Assembly (NCBI GenBank): GCA_013153105.1
Contig: JAADFC010000081.1
Location: 1 to 33,186, forward strand
Reading direction: 5' to 3'
Source: Thermoproteota archaeon
Lineage (GTDB): Archaea > Thermoproteota > Thermoprotei_A > Sulfolobales > Pyrodictiaceae
DNA: 33,186 nucleotides
The notes below the pieces were generated by a model. It searched no databases. It was not told the DNA's origin and saw only the letters and a list, made by a program, of their open reading frames with translations. A program made the position numbers and the translations under genes. How positions within the stretch are numbered: the first letter of the stretch is position 1; each line of letters opens with the position of its first letter. Positions 9,337 to 16,748 of the stretch are shown here, piece after piece.

Positions 9337-9769
9337 AAGCCGTCACCACGCCTATAAGATCTTCGCCAAGCTCCTGCAGGTCGTCGTAGCAGATGTAGCG
9401 GGGAGCCCCCTCGGCTCCGCATCTAACCTCGACACTCTCCAGCGTCTTGCACTCAACCACCGCAACTACTGCGTCGCCCAGCCTCGTCGCGTAGACGGCA
9501 GCGTCACCGGGGACCTGCTCCAGCTTCCTCGCCGCTGGCCCCCGGAGTGCCACCAGACAGCCCACCTCAGCGAGGACCGCCGGCTCCTCGCACCGCATAT
9601 CCCGGGGCCTCGCCCGGTAGACGCGGCCCACAAAGCCCTCGCCATCTTCCCCCCGGCAGCTCCAGAGGAGGACCAGCAGGCCGCAGTCCATCATGCAGGC
9701 GTAGAAGCCGGCGTCCTGCAGCCTCCACTGCTCCGGTTGGGGGGCCTCCATGCGTGGGTTCCTCCCCAC
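9302..9769 (-). CDS. Hypothetical protein
   Basis: 155-aa ORF; TATA-like CTTAAAG (minus strand, ~9790-9797) about 25 nt upstream suggests leaderless transcription; no family recognised. Confidence 0.5.
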   Translation of the reverse strand: MGRNPRMEAPQPEQWRLQDAGFYACMMDCGLLVLLWSCRGEDGEGFVGRVYRARPRDMRCEEPAVLAEVGCLVALRGPAARKLEQVPGDAAVYATRLGDAVVAVVECKTLESVEVRCGAEGAPRYICYDDLQELGEDLIGVVTASSSSSSASASS

Positions 9770-9803
9770 AGCCCTCCCCGAGGCTCGGCCTTTAAGACCC
9801 AGT

Positions 9804-10439
9804 TCATCGGCCCCAGACGCACCTAACCCTAGGCTCGCCGGTTATCACACCACACTCCGGCCCCGCGAGGTAGACGGGCTCGCCTCCAGATAGGGCTAGA
9901 GCATGCTCCACCAGCAGCCTGTCGAGGCAGCTGCCCCAGCCGTCAACGAAGACTGCGAGGGCGCCACCCCGCCCGGCCCTGCTGCAGACCGTGAAGAGCC
10001 TGCCCTCACACTCATGGAGGGTGCATTGGGGCGCTCTCACGTGGAGGCCCTCGATGCTGGAGGCGTAGACGACCTCGGCGTCCATGTAGCCAGCTGCCAG
10101 CGCTGCTGCTGCCGCCGCGTGGTGGGACGAGCCGTGCCTCGCCACCGCGTAGCTCACAGAGACGCCGTCCTCGAGGGCTTTCAAGGCGGCAGCTACAGCC
10201 AGGAGCCTGGCCGCGGTTATGCTGCGGCCCTGCTTGGACGCGTGTGGCGCAACCCTCGGGGCGACCTCGGCGAAAAGGTCGAGCAGCCGCCTGGCCCTAG
10301 CCTCGTCGGGAACCCCTCCGCTGAGATAGCGGCCTAGGACGCTCCTGCTGATACCCGTCCTCCTCTCTATCTCCCTCAGGCTCATGTACTCTCTTATAAC
10401 CCTGAGCGCCTCCACGGCCAGCAGCCTAGCCGAGGCCAT
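9804..10439 (-). CDS. HTH domain plus phosphoribosyltransferase-like regulator
   Basis: N-terminal HTH (MSLREIERRTGISRSVLGRYLSG) followed by PRTase-like Rossmann segments (ALAVFVDGWGSCLDRLLVEHALALSGGEPVYLAG). Confidence 0.6.
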   Translation of the reverse strand: MASARLLAVEALRVIREYMSLREIERRTGISRSVLGRYLSGGVPDEARARRLLDLFAEVAPRVAPHASKQGRSITAARLLAVAAALKALEDGVSVSYAVARHGSSHHAAAAAALAAGYMDAEVVYASSIEGLHVRAPQCTLHECEGRLFTVCSRAGRGGALAVFVDGWGSCLDRLLVEHALALSGGEPVYLAGPECGVITGEPRVRCVWGR

Positions 10440-10531
10440 GGCTCAGCAGCCTACCTGCCGCCCTACCGGCCAAGGCTAGGCGTATTATTCCCTTCAACGG
10501 AACCCCGCGCCTCCCGGGTGCTAGGTGAGCC

Positions 10532-11413
10532 TTGTCGCAGCCCTCGCAGCCAAAGCCCCGTGTGCCTCCAGAGGTGCGGGCCAGAATAGAGGCCTTCAAG
10601 AAGATACGTGAGCAGGAGAAGATGATAGAGGAGAACATGAAGAAGATAAGGTTCAAGATAGCGATACTCAGCGGTAAGGGTGGTGTCGGCAAGTCCTTCG
10701 TGACTGCGAGCCTCGCCTTCGCGCTAAGCTACCTGGGCAAGCGCGTGGGCGTCCTCGACGCCGATATATACGGCCCATCGATACCTAAAATGATGGGCGT
10801 ACAGGGGCAGCCGGTGCTAGCCACGGGCGAGGGCAGGCTGATACCAGTAACAGCGCCTCTGGGTGTAAAGGTGCTATCGATAGGACTCATGCTGCCCGGC
10901 GAAGATGTGCCGGTCATATGGAGAGGCGCCATGACTACATCTGCGATAAGGGAGATGCTAGCCTACGCTGACTGGGGAGAACTCGACTACCTGCTCATAG
11001 ACCTGCCCCCAGGCACGGGCGACGAGCAGTTGACAATAGTCCAGCTAATAAAGGACATGACTGGCGCGATAATAGTCACTATACCCAGCGACGTATCTAG
11101 AGTAGTTGTAGCCAAGGCCATAAACTTCTGTAAGAAGCTAAACTTGAACATACTAGGGATAATAGAGAACATGAGCTACTTCGTGTGCCCCGACGGGAGC
11201 AAACACTACATCTTCGGGGAGGGGGCGGGTAGGAGGATAGCCGAGCAGTACGGCATCGACTTCCTAGGCGAGATACCAATTGACCCCAGGATATCCCGTG
11301 CCAACGATAGGGGGGAGCCGTTCTTCGTTAAGTACCCTGACTCGCCGGCGAGTAAGGCTATGATAGAGCTCGCGCGAAAGGTTATAGAGAAAGTTGAGGG
11401 TGGCCAGGGCTGA
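10532..11413 (+). CDS. Mrp/NBP35-family Fe-S cluster carrier ATPase
   Basis: Deviant Walker A SGKGGVGKSFVTASLAFAL, VLDADIYGPSIPKMMG, LLIDLPPGTGDEQLT, IENMSYFVCPDG. Confidence 0.95.
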   Translation: MSQPSQPKPRVPPEVRARIEAFKKIREQEKMIEENMKKIRFKIAILSGKGGVGKSFVTASLAFALSYLGKRVGVLDADIYGPSIPKMMGVQGQPVLATGEGRLIPVTAPLGVKVLSIGLMLPGEDVPVIWRGAMTTSAIREMLAYADWGELDYLLIDLPPGTGDEQLTIVQLIKDMTGAIIVTIPSDVSRVVVAKAINFCKKLNLNILGIIENMSYFVCPDGSKHYIFGEGAGRRIAEQYGIDFLGEIPIDPRISRANDRGEPFFVKYPDSPASKAMIELARKVIEKVEGGQG

Positions 11414-11429
11414 GCTCCTGGACACAACC

Positions 11430-11436
11430 TATTTAT
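11430..11436 (+). promoter_or_regulatory. TATA-like promoter element of the AbrB-ACT gene
   Basis: ACCTATTTATCC about 41-47 nt upstream of ATG 11477. Confidence 0.5.
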
Positions 11437-11476
11437 CCTTACAAATCGCGCCTTTACGGGCCAGCGGTGGGACGCT

Positions 11477-11887
11477 ATGCGGTTGTCCGAGATAGTTAAG
11501 GTGGATAGCAAGGGGCGTATAACGATACCGCTGGTTGTCCGGGAGGCGTTGAATATCGTTGAGGGGATGACGCTAATCCTCATAGCTGACCCGGATAAGA
11601 GGGAGATCGTCCTGACACCCCTCCCAGGCGAGGAGGGCTCGCTCTACGAGCTGCGCATAGAGTTCCGGGACGTGCCTGGAGCGCTGGCCAGGACCTCGGA
11701 GAAGCTTGCAGAGCTGGGGGTCGACCAGGTGACCACCCAGTGCACCACGGTTAAGAGGGGCGAGTACGCTGAGTGTATAATAGTCGTAGACCTTAGCAAT
11801 GCGAAGGTGGACATAGACGAGCTGAAGAACGTGTTGGCGTCCATGCCGGAGGTCAGGTTTATACAGGCAAAGCCTCTGGGCCGCTGA
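11477..11887 (+). CDS. AbrB/SpoVT-type DNA-binding domain fused to an ACT-like domain
   Basis: SEIVKVDSKGRITIPLVVREALNIVEGMTL (AbrB swapped hairpin), then YELRIEFRDVPGALARTSEKLAELGVD (ACT). Confidence 0.85.
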   Translation: MRLSEIVKVDSKGRITIPLVVREALNIVEGMTLILIADPDKREIVLTPLPGEEGSLYELRIEFRDVPGALARTSEKLAELGVDQVTTQCTTVKRGEYAECIIVVDLSNAKVDIDELKNVLASMPEVRFIQAKPLGR

Positions 11888-11901
11888 AGGGCTGCAAGCC
11901 T

Positions 11902-12681
11902 ATGAGCTGCAGGCTCTACATAGGCTGCTGCGGCTTCCCCTTCGCCAGGAGCAGGTACTACAAGGTATTCCGGACCGTCGAGCTGCAGAGAACCTTCTAC
12001 GACCTCCCCGAGCCCGAGTATGCCGATAGGCTGCGCGGCGAGGCGCCCAGCGGCTTCCACTGGAACATGAAGGCCTGGCAGGCCCTCACACACCCCCTCT
12101 CAAGCCCCACCTGGAGGAGGGCGAAGAGGAGGCCCAGCGGCAACCCGGAGAACATAGGCCTCCTCAAACCCACTAGGGAGAACCTCGAGGCCTGGCGGCT
12201 CGTCCGGGAGTTCGCCGAGCGTCTCGGGGCCCGGGTTGTCGTGCTTCAGACACCGCCGAGCCTCAAGCCCTCGCAGGAGGCCGCCGAGTGGATAAAGCGG
12301 TTCTTCGCGGAGATAAACGCGTCAGAGGCGCCGTTCACTGTGGGCTGGGAGCCCCGCGGCGGCTGGAATAGCAGACCCGACTTGCTGCGAGGCATCCTCT
12401 GCGGCACCGGCGTGATACACATCGTCGACCCGTTCCGGGCCAGGCCGCTGGTATGCAGCGGCCAGCGCATACTCTACTATCGCCTCCACGGCAGGGGCGG
12501 AGGCGAGGTAAACTACAGGTACCGCTACACCGAAGAGGACTTCAGGGAGCTCGCCGAGATACTGGAGAAAGACCTCAACACAGTTGAGACAGTCTATGTA
12601 ATGTTCAACAATGTCTACATGGGCGATGACGCGAGAAGGTTCCGAGAATACCTGACGGGCATAGGGCTGGAGGCCTGTTGA
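11902..12681 (+). CDS. DUF72 family protein
   Basis: YIGCCGFPFARSRYYKVFRTVELQRTFYDLP..FHWNMKAWQALTHP..YYRLHGRGG..YVMFNNVYMGDDARRF. Confidence 0.88.
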   Translation: MSCRLYIGCCGFPFARSRYYKVFRTVELQRTFYDLPEPEYADRLRGEAPSGFHWNMKAWQALTHPLSSPTWRRAKRRPSGNPENIGLLKPTRENLEAWRLVREFAERLGARVVVLQTPPSLKPSQEAAEWIKRFFAEINASEAPFTVGWEPRGGWNSRPDLLRGILCGTGVIHIVDPFRARPLVCSGQRILYYRLHGRGGGEVNYRYRYTEEDFRELAEILEKDLNTVETVYVMFNNVYMGDDARRFREYLTGIGLEAC

Positions 12682-12732
12682 AACAGCATGGGGAGGGTCA
12701 GCCGGTGGTTAGCTCCTCACCGCCCCACGCCG

Positions 12733-12757
12733 GGGGCCGCAGAGAGGCTGCGGCCCC
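12733..12757. repeat. Perfect 10-bp stem / 5-nt loop inverted repeat upstream of pcn
   Basis: GGGGCCGCAG-AGAGG-CTGCGGCCCC. Confidence 0.8.
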
Positions 12758-12887
12758 GCGGGGCTCCAAAGGGCGGGTAGAGCTGCATCACCCCCACCCG
12801 AGGACCCTGGGGGCCGCTGCCTTATCTCCCTGGAGAGCGCCCCTGGCATCCTCCGGGGGTGCCCGAGAGCCCGGGGTGGCGTCTTCA

Positions 12888-13646
12888 ATGTTCAGGGCGG
12901 TCTACCCGGCGGCAACCAAGTTTAAGTATATAGTCCAGACTATTGCGAAGATAATGGACGAGGTCCCCTTTATAGCTACGCAGGAGGGGCTGGAGGTCCG
13001 TGCGCTAACTCCCGACAAGACTACCATGATAATATTGAAGCTGCCTGTTATGGCTTTCGAGGAGTACGAGCTCGACGAGGATAAGAAGAAGTTTATAGTG
13101 GCTGCAGACGAGCTTAACAGGGTTGCAAAGAGGGGGACGCGCAACGACCTTGTCGAGTTGAAGCTCAATGAGGAGCAGCGTAGGCTCGAGATAAACTTCA
13201 TAGACAAGAAGACGGGTGTTACCAGGAGCTTCTACGTGCCTCTGCGTGAGGGGATAGTGGAGGAGCTGGCTGAGCCGCAGGTTGAGCTTACAGTCTCCCT
13301 ACGCATGGAAGCCGACGACCTCAAGGAGATAATAAACGATGCTAAGATAGTCAGCGACGAAGTAGAGTTCGTCGCTTATGAGGATAGGCTAGAGGTTCTA
13401 AGCGTCGAGGCTCAGAAGAAGTATCATGGAGTGTTCAGGGAGGGTGAGCCGCTGCTCAGCCTGACTCTAACCGGCAACCCGCCCGTACGCTCTAAGTACT
13501 CCATAGACCTCCTGAAGGCTAGCACTAAGGCAACATCGGCAGCCGAGACGGCTACGATAGAGTACGGGGAAGCCCTACCCATGAAGATAACGTTTGACCT
13601 GCCGGGCGGCGGGCTACTCGTTTACTGGATATCGCCCAGGGTCTAG
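12888..13646 (+). CDS. pcn: DNA polymerase sliding clamp (PCNA)
   Basis: MFRAVYPAATKFKYIVQTIAKIMDEVPF..EGLEVRALTPDKTTMIILKLP..; internal ATG chosen because the upstream 70 aa of the ORF are intergenic-like. Confidence 0.94.
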   Translation: MFRAVYPAATKFKYIVQTIAKIMDEVPFIATQEGLEVRALTPDKTTMIILKLPVMAFEEYELDEDKKKFIVAADELNRVAKRGTRNDLVELKLNEEQRRLEINFIDKKTGVTRSFYVPLREGIVEELAEPQVELTVSLRMEADDLKEIINDAKIVSDEVEFVAYEDRLEVLSVEAQKKYHGVFREGEPLLSLTLTGNPPVRSKYSIDLLKASTKATSAAETATIEYGEALPMKITFDLPGGGLLVYWISPRV

Positions 13647-13652
13647 AATCGG

Positions 13653-13943
13653 CTAGCCTCCCTCCAGTCTTTTAAGCAGCTCTTCGAGGGCCTTCTTCGC
13701 CTCGCCCCTCTCGTCCCTCTTCACACTCCTCTCAGCGAGCCGTAGGCTTGGATACCACGCGGGCCTCGGGCAGACCCCGCGCTCGGGGCAGGCTATGCAG
13801 CAGTATGGGCACACGCTCCGCTCCGGGTGGAGCCAGCACTGCCTGGTAGGCCGGTGCCTGCCGCAGATGCTGCACCTCTCCCAGAATATGGTCACGCGCA
13901 CCACCCCGTTCACGCTGTCTCCGCGGGGTGGGGTGAGCCTCAT
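13653..13943 (-). CDS. Small Cys-rich (zinc-binding?) hypothetical protein
   Basis: CSICGRHRPTRQCWLHPERSVCPYCCIACPERGVCP: eight cysteines; likely start MRLTPPRG at 13943. Confidence 0.6.
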   Translation of the reverse strand: MRLTPPRGDSVNGVVRVTIFWERCSICGRHRPTRQCWLHPERSVCPYCCIACPERGVCPRPAWYPSLRLAERSVKRDERGEAKKALEELLKRLEGG

Positions 13944-14137
13944 AGGAGGCTTGCCCCAGTCCTCCCGGGGGCCCGGGGCGACCGATGAGCGGGCAGTAAT
14001 CGCGGCGGGGTACACTCGCAGCCGACCGCCCCGCTTTGTAGGCTGCCGCGAGGGATGAAGCCGGCCGCCCCGCTTCTCGCGTGCAACCCTCCTTATAGGC
14101 CGGCCGTGGCAGCCTAGGCTGCTGGGGTCCGGGAGCC

Positions 14138-14521
14138 GTGGCTGGGGATGTCGTGACTGTGGAGGTTGACATGGCTAAGTATAAGCATGTAGACCTCGAC
14201 GCGGAGAACGCGTTGAGGCTTCTGGCTGAGCTGAGAAAGCGCAGGGAGAGCAACGATATAGACGAGGCTATAAGGTATATAAGGAACTTCGACGAGTTCT
14301 ACGAGTACATGAGGAAGAAGTTCAAAGACTATATTGCGCCGCCTCACAGGCCGGAAGACTATATCAGGGGTAGAGCGGTCGTCGACAAGGTCAAGCTGTA
14401 TATTGACGGACAGGGGCGCAAGAGGGTAGTAATAGTCTTCGACAGGAGGGTCAAAACAGACGAAATAGTCGAGGCGCTCAAGACGATCGGGTTCCAGGTA
14501 GAAGTCAAGAAGGCCTTCTAG
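14138..14521 (+). CDS. Conserved crenarchaeal hypothetical protein
   Basis: 127-aa ORF MAGDVVTVEVDMAKYKHVDLDAENALRLLAELRKRRE..; TATA-like CCTTATA about 40 nt upstream. Confidence 0.65.
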   Translation: MAGDVVTVEVDMAKYKHVDLDAENALRLLAELRKRRESNDIDEAIRYIRNFDEFYEYMRKKFKDYIAPPHRPEDYIRGRAVVDKVKLYIDGQGRKRVVIVFDRRVKTDEIVEALKTIGFQVEVKKAF

Positions 14522-14534
14522 CAGGCTGAGCCTC

Positions 14535-14804
14535 TTAGCGGCGTCTCCTACGGCCACCCAGGACGGGCACGCGGACGGCCTCTAGCTCCTCCCTTACCGC
14601 CTCCGGCGGCGCCTCCCCTCTTGCGAGCTTCTCGAGTATCTCGGTACGCCGTACCATGACCTCGAGGAGGGCGGCGTTTATATCTATCTCAGGCTCCTCG
14701 ACCTCCTCCTCGCCGGCCGGCTCGGCGGCCGCCTCGGCAGCCTCGGCCTCAAAGAGCTCCTCCTCCGACACGGATGCCACCCCCATATCGACAGTGTTCG
14801 TCAA
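14535..14804 (-). CDS. Hypothetical acidic protein with Arg-rich tail
   Basis: 89-aa ORF convergent with the 14138 gene; low-complexity Glu/Ala region, conserved-looking EILEKLARGEAPPEAVREELE. Confidence 0.45.
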   Translation of the reverse strand: MTNTVDMGVASVSEEELFEAEAAEAAAEPAGEEEVEEPEIDINAALLEVMVRRTEILEKLARGEAPPEAVREELEAVRVPVLGGRRRRR

Positions 14805-14991
14805 GTAGGACCCGCGGCTCCCCCCGGGGCACGGGGCGGGAAACGGCCACCCTTGACGCAGCTTTTTATGTGCACCACGCCGGCAGCGGGGAGGGCTGGT
14901 TCACAGGCTGCGCCACGGCTTCTGCAGCTGCGCCGAGCCCTTCTAGGGCAGCGTCCCTGCGCAAGGTGGCAGCTGTGTGGTGCGAGCCTGT

Positions 14992-16716
14992 CTAGGCTGC
15001 CTCTTCGCGGGCGGCGTCCTCGTCTGGCAGTAGCAGTAGTAGCGGCTCTGGCGCGTCCCGTGTGGAGGCGACGGCCCACCCGGTGTCTATGACTGCGAGT
15101 GTCTTCATTACAGTGTTTATGGCGTTCTCTTCAGTGTGGCCTGTCACGAGCTGGGCCATGTACCTTGCTTCGCGTGGCTCGGACTGTCGGAGTGCTATGC
15201 GTAGCGCGGCGTTTGAGGGTATTGAATGGTGTATGCTGCTTGGCTGCTGCGTCAGAGCGGTGAGTACTACGCCGTACTTCCTGGCCTCGGCGTACAGTTT
15301 CGCTGCTATGTTGTCCCTGTCTTCTTTCGGCGCGTATATGTGGGCCTCGTCCAGGACTATGAGCAGCCTCGCCCGCGGCCCCGCGTGGCCGAGGAGCTGC
15401 ATATGGGTGTAGACGAGTCTGAGCAGGGTGTCCACGTATAGCCGTTTTTGCTCGTGGCTGCGGAGTTGTGAGAGGTCTATTATCGTGTTGGACTTGAACA
15501 GCTCTCCCACGTTTACGGTAGTCCTCGAGAACGTCGAGCCTGCAAGCAGTGCTATGTAGCTTGCCAGGAGGGCTGCCCGTTTATCGTGGACGGCGAGTCG
15601 GCGTAGATACGCTTCAAGGTCGGCCAGTGTCGGGCCGGGCCGCCGCCACGTGGCGGGGTCGTCGTCCCGTATCTCGCTGGCCTCGTATAGCTCTGACAGC
15701 GCCTGCTCTAGCAGCTGCTGCTGGAGCGGGCCGAGCCGGAAGATGGAGGCTATCAGCTGGGCAGCCTCGGCCGCTCTCTCCCGGGGCGGGGCGCCAGCGG
15801 GGTCTAGGGGGTTCACGGCTGCCCGACGCGGGTCTAGCACCCTAAAGCCTGGCAGCAGTCTAGCATACTCGCCGTGCGGGTCTACGACGAGAACGTGCAC
15901 CCCCTGCGCTGCGGCCTCGGCTGCGAGGCGGGCTGCGAGCCTGGACTTACCGGCGCCGGTGGCGCCGGCTATGAAGCCGTGGGTGGGCCCGTCGACCCTT
16001 AGAAGCCTGGTTCTAGCCTCCGTGGGCTGTAGGGAGAGCAGCCAGCCCCAGGGCCCGTGGCGCGGCTCCGGGAGCTTCACGTGTAGGCAGTTGCACCTGC
16101 TGAGCGCGGCTACAACCCTACCGAGGCGTGTCTCGCCGGTCCCCGCCGGTATGGGGGGCGGCAGCAGGGAGAGCCCGGTCACGGCGGCGGAGGGCTCGTA
16201 GACGGCTATGGCTGCGATGACCGCAGCGGCTGCGGTGGCTGGCGTGCATGAGAGAAGCGTGAACCCGTGGACCATGAAGGCTGCTATTACAGCGCCCGGC
16301 AGCGTCGGCTGGCCAGCCGCGGGCAGGGCTGCGGCGGCCGCGGCTGCGAGCAGGAGGTTGAGCCCGCTTCTCTGGAGGCTGCAGAGCGACTTGGGGGCCG
16401 CCAGCAGGGGGAGGGTAAGTGTGAGCGGGTCCCGGCCGCCCCGGAGGCTGCGGTAGGCGTTGACCAGTGCAGCTATTATCGCGGCGGACACGGCCGGGGA
16501 GGCGTAGCCTCCGAGGCCTGTTGCGGCTGCAACCCACGCAGCCACCGCCACGGAGGCGGCCGCCGAGCCGGTCAGCAGCGTCAGCGCGGCCTCGGCGACG
16601 TGTACCGCCGCCCAGCCGAGGGAACCAGGCTCCAGCATTGGGGCCGGCGCGAGCAGGGCGGCGGTTGCCACTGCTATAAGCGTCAGCCGTCTACACCCAG
16701 AGACCGGCTGCTCCAT
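14992..16716 (-). CDS. HerA/VirD4-like ATPase with polytopic N-terminal membrane domain (CedB-like candidate)
   Basis: ~200 aa hydrophobic Ala/Leu-rich N-terminus, Walker A GATGAGKSRLAARLAAEAA, DPHGEYARLLPG, Walker B LLIVLDEAHIYAPKE, TQQPSSIHHSIPSNA. Confidence 0.85.
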   Translation of the reverse strand: MEQPVSGCRRLTLIAVATAALLAPAPMLEPGSLGWAAVHVAEAALTLLTGSAAASVAVAAWVAAATGLGGYASPAVSAAIIAALVNAYRSLRGGRDPLTLTLPLLAAPKSLCSLQRSGLNLLLAAAAAAALPAAGQPTLPGAVIAAFMVHGFTLLSCTPATAAAAVIAAIAVYEPSAAVTGLSLLPPPIPAGTGETRLGRVVAALSRCNCLHVKLPEPRHGPWGWLLSLQPTEARTRLLRVDGPTHGFIAGATGAGKSRLAARLAAEAAAQGVHVLVVDPHGEYARLLPGFRVLDPRRAAVNPLDPAGAPPRERAAEAAQLIASIFRLGPLQQQLLEQALSELYEASEIRDDDPATWRRPGPTLADLEAYLRRLAVHDKRAALLASYIALLAGSTFSRTTVNVGELFKSNTIIDLSQLRSHEQKRLYVDTLLRLVYTHMQLLGHAGPRARLLIVLDEAHIYAPKEDRDNIAAKLYAEARKYGVVLTALTQQPSSIHHSIPSNAALRIALRQSEPREARYMAQLVTGHTEENAINTVMKTLAVIDTGWAVASTRDAPEPLLLLLPDEDAAREEAA

Positions 16717-16748
16717 GGCTGCACCCCCCTCAAAGGGCTGGAGAGGCT

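Noticed and set aside
13983-14060. Possible C/D box (GATGAGC ... GATGAAG)
   Set aside because: No CTGA D box found at suitable spacing.
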